Source of the DNA: Microcaldota archaeon | GTDB taxonomy: Archaea; Micrarchaeota; Micrarchaeia; Norongarragalinales; UBA97 | Length of the DNA stretch: 64,000 bases | Assembly (NCBI GenBank): GCA_016194335.1 | Contig: JACQBR010000015.1 | Coordinates: 36,380-100,379 of the forward strand | Direction: 5' to 3' | Part shown: positions 40,901 to 49,196 of the stretch, one piece after another | Numbering within the stretch: the first letter of the stretch is position 1 | Layout of the letters: each line of letters begins with the position of its first letter | Notes under the pieces: generated by a model | The model's input: only the letters and a program-made list of their open reading frames with translations | The model's database searches: none | What the model was told of the DNA's origin: nothing | Position numbers and translations under genes: made by a program

Positions 40901-43900
40901 CGTGCGTCGAGCCGGGCAAGGCGTGCAGCGACGGCACTTCCCTTTCGTCATGCTCGTCAACACAGCCGCTCTACTGCGACGGCGCGGGCGTGCTCCACTC
41001 CGGCTCGGCCAAGTGCGGCTGTCCCGCAGGCTACATGCGCGATTCAAGCGGGGTTGAGTGCACTCCGGTGGGCCAGGTGAACTCCTGTCCCGACGGGACG
41101 AAGAAAGGCGAGTGCACTGCCAACAAGCCATTCCAATGCGGCCTTGACGCTTCAACCTACGATGAAAACGCGGCGAAGTGCGGCTGCCCTTCGGGATTCG
41201 CGCAGTCGGGTGCGTCGTGCGTCCCTTCGAGCGCCACTTGCGGCGACGGCACAACTTCAGGAGCTTGCTCCGGCGTGACAAAAGGCTACCAATGCACGCG
41301 CGAGGGCGAAGGGTATTTCCTCGAGCTCAATTCCCAATGCGGCTGTCCCGTTGGCTGGAAGCTTTACGCAAGCGCGTGCTATCCTCCCGAATTGCGGTGC
41401 GGCGACGGCACCCCATTGGGCAGCTGCACCACCGTTCTTGCCAACATGCCCCTCTATTGCGGCATCGCGCAGGGCAACGCCGTGCCCACTTTATACTCAA
41501 ACGCTTCCGCATCGTGCGGCTGTCCAGCAGGGCAGAAGCCCAAGGACGGCATTTGCATCGAGTGCGCCGACAACTCCTGCGGCGAACTTGCTGGAGGGGC
41601 GCACTGCACGCTTGACGGATTTGATTACGCCGCGGGAAGTTGCGTGGGAATAAGCCAGCCTCTTTTCTGCACCCCAAGCGGCAATCTCGTGAAGAAATCC
41701 GACCCGTGCGGCTGCCCCGGCGGCAAGGTCCCCGATTCCAAGGGCGTTGATTGCGTTGCGGGGGCCCACGACGTCGCGCCGTCGTGCCTTCTCGACCTCG
41801 ACCCCAACAGCCCTAATCTTGGGAGCGTTGCAAATGCCATGGGCCAGTACGCGGGGCTTGCCGAACCTGCAGGCGTGGCGAACCAGCCCGCCGCCCTCGC
41901 GTGCGGCAGGATTGACGCCGCGGCGATTCCGCCCCTTTCGCCACTCGCGTGCAAAGGCGGGAGCGGCGTTTGCGCAACGCAATGCCCCTATCCGCAATCT
42001 GTTGATTTGGCCCGCAACGGGAATGCCGACCAGGCCGCAACTCTTGCAGTGGGGCCTCCTGACGCAAACGCCCAATGCTCCACGGGGTTTTCATTCGTCG
42101 ACCGTCCCGCAGTAATCAGGGTGAAGGCCACCCACGCAACGCCCGTGGGCGAAAAGCCCGTCCCCACCGGCCAAGTCACCCTGCTCCGGATTGACTCGGG
42201 CGCATCGCTTCTCTGCGCGTCGCAGGCTGCGGATGAGAACGGCGAGGCGGTTTTCGACCACTGCACCGACTCGGACGGGAGGAACCTCTACAGCCTGCTT
42301 GCGGGCGACCGCGTCGAGGCGGCAGTGGCTTACAAAGACGGGTCGGGCACCACGCTCCTTTCGGGGAAGGGCGCAGTTGCGCTTTTCCTTCCCGCCTCCT
42401 TGGGAGAGAATTCCCTCGGGGTTTCCCTTGACGCGCCGTTCGGGACGGTGGCCGCGTCCGTGGTGGATGCGGTGACGGGACAGGTGACGCCTGATTTGAA
42501 ATCAACCTCGTTCACCCTCGCGTGCCAGGAGCCGCTTCTCCAATCGCAGGGGATTGCGGACTTTTTTGTCGCGGGCAAATGCTCGGGAAGCGAATGCGGC
42601 ATAAGCGCGCCCGCTTTTGTTGAGTGCAGGCTTTTTGCAAAAGCGCCGAACTACTTTGACTCAAGCGACATTCTCGTCCCCCGAATAAAGTCGCAGGCCG
42701 ACAAGCAGGCGGCAAAAGTTTCGCTCATTCCCAAGTCTTTCGACGGCGCTTCGCTTATGGTGCTTGACGGGGTTTACGACCTCGAGAAGGGCACGGCCAT
42801 TCCCACCGGCGGGCAGATTTTCAAGTCGTTCGACTACGTCGCGAAGGCCACGCTCAAGTCGTTCCGCCGCAGCGACGGCGGGGCGGGCGCGTTTTTCCAG
42901 ACGGGCGTCGAGCGCGACGATTGCTCCCACAGCGAGGCGTGCATCTTCGGGGCCACGGCGGACCCGAACTATCCCCTCTGGGCCAAGGGCGCCTATTACA
43001 TTGACGAGCAGTGCTCAAGGGCGGATTTGGATTTTGGAAACGGCCCGGACAAGACGCTCTACAAATGGGCGGACATTAACTCGATTAACGACGTCAACGG
43101 CGTGCCCTATTCCGGGCAGTTCCTCTATTCATTCCGCACGAACGAGAACAGCCCCGCGACCTCCCTCCCGCTTCTCTACCGCAGTTATGTCGTGAACGGG
43201 GGCAAGTACACGCTCTCGCCCTACGACGCCGACGTGCTTTTTGCCAACAAGCCCCTCTGCATGGCCAACGCCAACAGCGCCACTTTCAACTTCGCCTCTT
43301 CGCAGAAGGCCTGCAGCGACGATGCGAGCCTCTGCGTCTCGGTCACTTTCTCACAGGCATCCAACGCCCAGAACGGCCAGAGGGGTGATGGCTTCGCGGC
43401 ATTGAGCAATTCCAAGTGCCTCTCCGGCGCTCCCGGTTCGGTCAACCCAGATTTCTGCCAGCCCCTCCTCGCCTCGTTCGAAATTCAGGACGACAAATGG
43501 ACGAGCATACGCGAGCCTTACAAGGTTTCATTCGCCTTCCCGTCAGCGAACCTCAAGGCGTCCAAAGTCGTTTTCTCCTCGTTTGACAACGCTGAAATCA
43601 TCCCCGCATTTGCAACCCAAGGCGGCGTCACCTCCTTCACAATCGACATTGGCAAGGAATTCTACAAAAAAGGTTTCAAGCCCCAGCAATTCATCCGCGG
43701 TTACATAGTTTCCGACCCGCTTGCAACAACCGTCCGCGCCGACCTCTCATTCGGCTACAGCACCGCCGCGGCGGCCGCAACGCGCAAGACCTGGATTTCG
43801 GTTGTTGACAACCCCAACGCCGTGAGCAAGTACGCCCTTGGCCAATGGACGGGATTCACCCAGGACGAGCAATTGGGTTTCACGACTGACGGTAACGGCA

Positions 43901-46900
43901 ATGCCGTGATGAACTCGCCCTTCACGCGCACGGATTCCCTTCCCCCACTCGAATCCGAACCCGCGTCTGCGCCTTACGCTTCGCTCAACGACTGCGCCTC
44001 GCCATTCGCGGGCGCGTCGGGAGGCTGGGACTGCACGCCATTCAAAATCAAGTTTTCATTCACGGCATTCCAGCCTTCCAACCCAGCGCAGCTTTCGTTT
44101 TCAATAGACAGGAACTTCCTCGGCCTGCGCTCGCTTTCCTACTCCGTTCTTGACAATGTGGGGAATAAGAAGGCCGGCGGCGTTGCAACGGTTTGGCAGG
44201 ACGGCGCGTCCGCATCATCATCCATCCCATCCATCGAGGCTGGAGATTCCATAACCGCAACTGCGGAATTGGATGCATTCAAGCCAACGGATGCCAGCGG
44301 GAAGGCGAAGTTCAGCGCGTCCTTCACCAACGGCCCGGCGGACCAGGGTGGCACCCTCGCGCTGGAGTCGTTCGTCACAATCAGGCCTTCCTACGGCGTG
44401 GTGAAGTTCGTCGCGAGTGACGAATCCACGGGTAACGCAATCAAGCCATCATCATCGCCCTTAATCTCCTCCACCTTCCTCTCTTCAATACGGGTTGCCG
44501 ATTCCTGCAGGCAGGGCGCCTCGCCCAACGCGTGTTCCTACCGCATCACATCACTTCCCAACCCGATTGATGGCGCGCTCTTGGCAAGCGCGACGGCTTC
44601 AGGCTATTTCGACTCCGCGCCGCAACTGTTCTCCTCCTCGGCAGTCCCGCCCGGCTCGACGTTCGCCACCGCCCCAAGCGTTTCGATTCCCCTCATTCCC
44701 CTTGCGCAGGACACGATAGTCTCCGTCTCAAGCATTTCCGACGCGGAAAGCGGGGAGGTCGTCTGCTCCACCGCGACGGTGAAATGCGACGACGCGGGCG
44801 TCTTCCTCTCCAAGGCGCGCAAGTACAAGGCGCATCTCACCGCGGGCTTCAAAGCAGGCTCTTCAAGGGTTGGCGTGGCGGTTGCCGCCGAGCCGTTCAA
44901 CTCGGGAACCGCCCTCATTTACGACTCCTCGAGAAAATTCCCCTACGCCGCAACTTCCCTCCCGATTGACAACTACCGGGGCGGAACGGAAGCGACTGAC
45001 ACTTCGTGCAACTCCGCCGGCATTTCCACGGACGGCAACGCATTCTTCAAGGGCGTGACTCCCGAGCAGGGTTTGGGCTGGCTGGAAATTTCCGCCGACT
45101 CGGCGGGCAGGGACATTTCAGGCAAGGCCCTTGACGCTGACGTTTTCTTCTTCATTCCTGACGGAACTTCCGCCTCTTCCTTCACCCTCGGCTTCCGCTC
45201 GTTCGCCATCGTGAAGGACGCAAACGGCATTGAGAAGTATTTGCGCTTCCCCTTCGACTCCGACCTCGGCCTCAACCGCGATTCCCAAACGCGCTTCTCC
45301 TGCCAGGCCAAGGCACAGTCCCTTTTGCTCAAGCTCAATTCGCAGGGCGACACCTGCTCGCAGGAAGCGTGCCTGAGGGTGGCGAAATATTCGCAAGTCA
45401 GGCCTTCAGGCAGCGAGGATGAGAACGCCGGACAGTCGGGTTTCGAGGCCGTCTCGCGCGACGACTGGGCCAAATGGTCCGGCGCCGACCTTCCAGGCTT
45501 CATCCAGCGCGACCCACAGCCGCTCGAGGTGCATTTCGCAATCAACCTCCTCAAGACCCTTCCCGCCAAGAGCAAGCTCTCCTTCAGGATTGACGACAAG
45601 CACCTTGAGTTCGACCAGTTGGGCGGGGCGCAGTTCGACCTCTATTGCGGGAATGCAGTTGACTCAAACAGCCCCAAGAAAAAAATCCTCCCCTCCTCAA
45701 AAACATCACCGTTCGAAATCGACCTTTCCGACTGCCCTGATTTTGAGAGCAATCCCGACTTCCAAGGCACGCTCCACCTCTGGCCCACCGTGCCCAACGA
45801 CAAGACTTCCCCAACGAGTGCAGTTGGCATTTCCATAGGCCCGTCCTCCTCGCCAACCGCCCTCTCGTCATTTGTGAAGGTCGTGCCCGCGGTCACTTCA
45901 AGCCCATTTGCACTAATCCAGCCGCAAGTGCGCCAGCGCCACGCCCCGACGGGGGCTTACTCCTCCGGTTTTGACAACCAGTATCTCAGCGTTGGCGAGT
46001 GCCTAAATCCCGCATACTCCCAAACCGATTCCAAGGAAGGCCTGCAGAAGGTGCAGAACACTTACGACGGGGTTTCCCTCAACCTGGCGGACAATTCCTG
46101 CCACAGCGGCTACATCGAGCTCAAGTTCGACGTGACTTCCCAAGTGTCTGCGCAGAAGTCCTCTCTCAATCTTGAAATCACGCCCAAGGTTGCCGACGGC
46201 CTCTTCATCAGCAAGATTATCGCAACCCGCAAGTCAACGGGATTCGCAACCGTCCCGCCCAAGGACTATCCATTCGGCACTAAAAGCGTCTCGCTGGACA
46301 AGCCCGCGTTCCTTGACAACCTCGCAAGCGGGGAGTCGCTTTCCTTCACTGCGCTTCTCCTCCCCCGCACGGCGATGAGGGGAGGCTTTACCTACAAGTT
46401 CACATTCGACAACGGCCAGGCGGCGACTACCGTCGCGCCAGGGGAAGTGAAATACGTGGATGCCGTTGTCTACTCCCCGGAGGTAAAGGTTGGGCAAGTG
46501 CGGCCGATTTTCTGCAACGGCAACGCGGCTCTTTTCTTCAAGGCCGATTCAAACCCCCAAGGCGGGCCCCTGCCCCGTTCCGGCTGCAACGACATCTCGA
46601 TGATAGTGGACTCCATCTTCCCCGCAGATGCCATTCCAATCGAACTCGAGTCCTCCTACCTAACCGCCTGCTCGCAATCGCTTGACGCGAAGCTCTACGC
46701 ATTCCTCCCGCCCCTCGACGCAACGGTTCCGGATTTGAGCCGCAGCCTCTCAATAGAGAAAGTCGCCGGCCAGTACGTAGTGAAGTTCGACGCGACTGCA
46801 GGCAATTACGGCGGGCCTTACGTGCGGGGCAACACATTCTTCAAGAACGGCAAGCCCATGCCGCCGGGCGACGGGGTGCTTGGGGGCGCGAGGCTGAGAA

Positions 46901-49020
46901 TGCTCTGCAGGATTGAGAACAAGGAAGACGCGAAAGTCGACATCACCATACTCAAGCAGGAAATCAACGGCGTGAATGCCATTGACGGCAGTTACATCGC
47001 GTTCAAGGGCCAGGCGCACGAGCTTGCATACACGCTTTACAACGGCCAGTTCCCGATGAGCCTCTCAGTCGCAGGCAACGCCGAGGGCGACGGCTTGGGG
47101 AACACGCGCCAATATTCGTTCGACCCCGACAACGACCCCAAGGCCAACAAGCGGCTCAACTACTGGCTCGTCAGGAACAGCAAGCTTCCCGAATCCGCCC
47201 AGACTTACCCCATCAACTTCTATCCCGACGGCGGGGCGGCAAAAGTTTCCGACGGAATAACCATAACGGGGCCCGACAATGTTGAGGCCTACCGTCCTGG
47301 CAGCTGGCTGCAGCGCATCGTCGCGCTTGCCCACCAGGACAAGGACACCTCGGACCTTCAAGGCGCGTTCCTCAGCGACCCGACTAAGGTGTGCAACGCC
47401 ATCAACTACGTCGCAAACGGCGTGATGAAGCAGGTGCCCATCACTTTCGCCAACGTGGGGCTGGGCATCGCCCGCACTTCCGCATTCAGGCGCTCTCCCG
47501 CCGTTCTGGGCCAGTGGTGGTGCGCCCCGCGGGCCGACACTCACGAGTATTCCTGCTATCCCAACGTGAACAACTGGATAAACACCAGCATCGTGCAGAC
47601 ATTTGGCGCGCCGACTGCCTGCACCGGCTGCACCGACATTTCCGAAGACGCACCGCCCGGAGGGTCGTTTGACCTCAAGCTCCTTGATTCAAAAGGCGTT
47701 GAAATCAAGCCCACATCGTTTCCGCTTTCCGACGGCTCGAGCAAGAGCTTCCTCCAGCTTCCCGAAGCCGCCACTTCCTTCACCTTCTCAAGCGGCGTTG
47801 ACGCGAAGTCGGTTTCCCTCGAGTTCAAGCGTTCGGGCAGTTCGGTTTGCCCCACAAAGGCAAGCAGCCTGGCGTGGTGCTCTGGAAGCGCGGGTGATGG
47901 CGAGAAGTTTCTCAACAAGTACGATTCAAGCGCCCTGTCATTGCAGAAGTCCGGCTCCGACTGGAGCGCGTTTTTCGACGCGGATTCCAACGGCGCTTCC
48001 GACGGCTCGTGGATGGTCCGCCTCAAGGCAACGGATGCCGACGGTCTTTCCACGGTTTCCAAGGCGGTCATTCTCGCCGTGACGCTCAAAAGCCGGGCGT
48101 GCCACTCAGCCGGCGCCAACGGCAAGCAATGCTCGCTAAACTGGTGCGACCCCCAATGCGGTTCCGACGGCACCAAGAAGGAAGTGATTTCCGCCGGCCC
48201 CCTTACTCCCGACAATGCTGGTTATTGGCTTAACGAAAGCGAATTGAAGCTTGATTTCCTCGTGCCGTGCGGGGCGGGGCAGACTTCCGGCTGCGTTGCG
48301 GGCATCGGGAAATATTCCGGCGCGCCGTTTAAGTATTTCATCCCCGACCGCCCCTTCACCCTCTCCCTCCCGCTCATCGCGTGGGGATGGCAGGTTCCCA
48401 ACCTGCAGGCGCAGTACAAGCCGGAGAACGAGCTGTGCAGCGTGGGAATGGGCGCTTACGAGCTCAAGCTTTCAAGCAAGGCCGGCGACGTTGTCGAATA
48501 CACCATCGCCCTTTCCCGCCTGCCGACGAAAAACTATCTTCTTGACGGCGAGACTACCGACACTTGGAATTCTAAAGGCACGCACTCGGGCAAATATCGA
48601 GACCAGGGTTACAACGTTGAGAACGGCGAACGCGGCTGTTCGATAAAGACCGAGCGCAAGTATCCTGACGGCTGGGGTGACGGCAGCGACTGGATAGTAA
48701 CCGGGGCGCAAACCCAGTTTTCGACCAAGCAATGGCCCAAGGCCGAGGACAACAAGTGGCTGTGCAACGTCGTTCCCGTCCACGTGGACCTGCACCACCG
48801 CGACGGCGGGGGCCTGATGGACTGCCTGAAATACTGCTCGAAGGAATACTGCGGCAACTGCGGGACAGGCAATGTCTTCTGCCCCATTCCAACCTCTCCC
48901 CAAGTGAACAAATGCGATTCCAACATACCGACCCCGCCCGTTCCGCCGGGGTATTCCGGGCCTTACTGCGCAAGCACTTGCGAGGCCCCCTTTGACGAGT
49001 CAATCCGCGTTAACGACTAG
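37951..49020 (+). CDS. Giant cell-surface protein 1 (3689 aa)
   Basis: One uninterrupted frame. Residues 1-50: cytoplasmic part with FE/LEE.GV/AFV.P.EK.G motif; TM helix ~53-71 (VAVLILLSIIALLAFLLY). Then carboxypeptidase-regulatory-like domains (~75-140, 225-310, 315-400), Pro-rich linkers, an Ig-like Cys domain (~410-480), Cys-rich repeats (~515-1270), and over 2400 residues of beta-rich, Ser/Pro/Asp-rich modules with scattered Cys pairs. No C-terminal TM. Shared N-terminus with giant 2. It would be anchored by its N-terminus, with the repeats outside. TTTTTATTC about 30 bases upstream may be the TATA box. Role in contact or adhesion is inferred. Confidence 0.85.
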   Translation: MGEGGSRTGALASVYYAFEDRYYGLMDWLEERGVKVYDAFVYPLEKRGIPSFPVAVLILLSIIALLAFLLYPRPATAVDFNLRVFNGTKAVDGALVEVYIPGENGEGDLLLLSGNTAGGGSIVFYGVPPRLLRFTASKDGENATDLIDASRINGRLDFAFKPPVPPRPPENGLSSPKTTKAAIARFQSANVFDKNKPIGQVTVISKGTPPPDANAPVPSTSPTPPSADKGQVTVEIRDASSGSPISSSASVSLIDAITLQKVSSSSSQSGSAAFNGIAYGSTLYAQVSATGYLPYDGLSAGEVFYINSPSRTITILLSPASGADAVSANILVRNRASGAPLSATLRLFRQDASLPEYEGVVAGTRQFVLKKNAVYSAEASASGFGPATKSFTADGTDVVVELDAVATPNPNSASCQVIAPASGTEGSPVAFRVLYTGVSAPASSAAFSCSLTSQTPVSLSCVSIGPNGGSCSATCTYAQAGSYVATANGIAKGVSCTAPAAVVISAGGAPSPQHSICSVDRCIQVDGAGPNSCASNPDCLGKHNACGTSGSCEVVAGNGEATCETSAQCTPSQAGKRHSVCSNNACVSVEGEGFDECSSDSQCAGVHSDCTSGKCVVSAGAGDAQCQTDGQCVAPPSGQSCSDGTSKGECSSINAGARCSSSLVLVDDPTCPSPASLCSDGTGLNSCSATKPLYCDANGILNSNSAKCGCPSGTSPDGQGITCKPPAARAYCDDGTPAGECTSTMPFQCTADGSDYLANAAQCGCPSGFIKSGNSCVPEERACSDGTLENSCSATKPLYCDGNRVLGSNAAKCGCTAGYSAAPDGILCTPNSPVTSCPDGTPNGVCTANKPFQCTADGSSYAANAAQCGCPQGFVKSGNSCVPIENACSDGTLHNFCSSSKPFFCDASGGLAPNAAKCGCASGSTPAPNGLDCVGPPKEKCDDGTARGQCTSNKPLACKPDGSGYVENAGLCNCPSGFVQSGDSCVEPGKACSDGTSLSSCSSTQPLYCDGAGVLHSGSAKCGCPAGYMRDSSGVECTPVGQVNSCPDGTKKGECTANKPFQCGLDASTYDENAAKCGCPSGFAQSGASCVPSSATCGDGTTSGACSGVTKGYQCTREGEGYFLELNSQCGCPVGWKLYASACYPPELRCGDGTPLGSCTTVLANMPLYCGIAQGNAVPTLYSNASASCGCPAGQKPKDGICIECADNSCGELAGGAHCTLDGFDYAAGSCVGISQPLFCTPSGNLVKKSDPCGCPGGKVPDSKGVDCVAGAHDVAPSCLLDLDPNSPNLGSVANAMGQYAGLAEPAGVANQPAALACGRIDAAAIPPLSPLACKGGSGVCATQCPYPQSVDLARNGNADQAATLAVGPPDANAQCSTGFSFVDRPAVIRVKATHATPVGEKPVPTGQVTLLRIDSGASLLCASQAADENGEAVFDHCTDSDGRNLYSLLAGDRVEAAVAYKDGSGTTLLSGKGAVALFLPASLGENSLGVSLDAPFGTVAASVVDAVTGQVTPDLKSTSFTLACQEPLLQSQGIADFFVAGKCSGSECGISAPAFVECRLFAKAPNYFDSSDILVPRIKSQADKQAAKVSLIPKSFDGASLMVLDGVYDLEKGTAIPTGGQIFKSFDYVAKATLKSFRRSDGGAGAFFQTGVERDDCSHSEACIFGATADPNYPLWAKGAYYIDEQCSRADLDFGNGPDKTLYKWADINSINDVNGVPYSGQFLYSFRTNENSPATSLPLLYRSYVVNGGKYTLSPYDADVLFANKPLCMANANSATFNFASSQKACSDDASLCVSVTFSQASNAQNGQRGDGFAALSNSKCLSGAPGSVNPDFCQPLLASFEIQDDKWTSIREPYKVSFAFPSANLKASKVVFSSFDNAEIIPAFATQGGVTSFTIDIGKEFYKKGFKPQQFIRGYIVSDPLATTVRADLSFGYSTAAAAATRKTWISVVDNPNAVSKYALGQWTGFTQDEQLGFTTDGNGNAVMNSPFTRTDSLPPLESEPASAPYASLNDCASPFAGASGGWDCTPFKIKFSFTAFQPSNPAQLSFSIDRNFLGLRSLSYSVLDNVGNKKAGGVATVWQDGASASSSIPSIEAGDSITATAELDAFKPTDASGKAKFSASFTNGPADQGGTLALESFVTIRPSYGVVKFVASDESTGNAIKPSSSPLISSTFLSSIRVADSCRQGASPNACSYRITSLPNPIDGALLASATASGYFDSAPQLFSSSAVPPGSTFATAPSVSIPLIPLAQDTIVSVSSISDAESGEVVCSTATVKCDDAGVFLSKARKYKAHLTAGFKAGSSRVGVAVAAEPFNSGTALIYDSSRKFPYAATSLPIDNYRGGTEATDTSCNSAGISTDGNAFFKGVTPEQGLGWLEISADSAGRDISGKALDADVFFFIPDGTSASSFTLGFRSFAIVKDANGIEKYLRFPFDSDLGLNRDSQTRFSCQAKAQSLLLKLNSQGDTCSQEACLRVAKYSQVRPSGSEDENAGQSGFEAVSRDDWAKWSGADLPGFIQRDPQPLEVHFAINLLKTLPAKSKLSFRIDDKHLEFDQLGGAQFDLYCGNAVDSNSPKKKILPSSKTSPFEIDLSDCPDFESNPDFQGTLHLWPTVPNDKTSPTSAVGISIGPSSSPTALSSFVKVVPAVTSSPFALIQPQVRQRHAPTGAYSSGFDNQYLSVGECLNPAYSQTDSKEGLQKVQNTYDGVSLNLADNSCHSGYIELKFDVTSQVSAQKSSLNLEITPKVADGLFISKIIATRKSTGFATVPPKDYPFGTKSVSLDKPAFLDNLASGESLSFTALLLPRTAMRGGFTYKFTFDNGQAATTVAPGEVKYVDAVVYSPEVKVGQVRPIFCNGNAALFFKADSNPQGGPLPRSGCNDISMIVDSIFPADAIPIELESSYLTACSQSLDAKLYAFLPPLDATVPDLSRSLSIEKVAGQYVVKFDATAGNYGGPYVRGNTFFKNGKPMPPGDGVLGGARLRMLCRIENKEDAKVDITILKQEINGVNAIDGSYIAFKGQAHELAYTLYNGQFPMSLSVAGNAEGDGLGNTRQYSFDPDNDPKANKRLNYWLVRNSKLPESAQTYPINFYPDGGAAKVSDGITITGPDNVEAYRPGSWLQRIVALAHQDKDTSDLQGAFLSDPTKVCNAINYVANGVMKQVPITFANVGLGIARTSAFRRSPAVLGQWWCAPRADTHEYSCYPNVNNWINTSIVQTFGAPTACTGCTDISEDAPPGGSFDLKLLDSKGVEIKPTSFPLSDGSSKSFLQLPEAATSFTFSSGVDAKSVSLEFKRSGSSVCPTKASSLAWCSGSAGDGEKFLNKYDSSALSLQKSGSDWSAFFDADSNGASDGSWMVRLKATDADGLSTVSKAVILAVTLKSRACHSAGANGKQCSLNWCDPQCGSDGTKKEVISAGPLTPDNAGYWLNESELKLDFLVPCGAGQTSGCVAGIGKYSGAPFKYFIPDRPFTLSLPLIAWGWQVPNLQAQYKPENELCSVGMGAYELKLSSKAGDVVEYTIALSRLPTKNYLLDGETTDTWNSKGTHSGKYRDQGYNVENGERGCSIKTERKYPDGWGDGSDWIVTGAQTQFSTKQWPKAEDNKWLCNVVPVHVDLHHRDGGGLMDCLKYCSKEYCGNCGTGNVFCPIPTSPQVNKCDSNIPTPPVPPGYSGPYCASTCEAPFDESIRVND
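39497..41760 (+). repeat. Cys-rich repeat array in giant protein 1
   Basis: First, three to four units of the type C..NACVSVEGEGFDECSSD (39497-39860). Then about 12 units of two alternating types: CSDGT..SCSATKPLYCD...AKCGCPSG and C.DGT..GECTANKPFQCTADGS.Y..NAAQCGCP.GFVKSGNSCVP. Each has six to eight Cys in fixed spacing, implying a disulfide-knotted rod. The DNA copies differ, so the array is old. Confidence 0.85.
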
Positions 49021-49196
49021 CCGGAAGGAAATTGAATTCCCAAAAACCATCCTCCCAAAAGTCCAAGATGATTATTTCCCAAATCAATAGGCAAAAACCC
49101 ATTGCAAAATCAACCGCCAAGAGCCGGATGCGGGACCAATTGAAGTTCAAAGACAGAATCCGGAAATGATTTTCAAAATGGCGTGAGAAAACCAAC

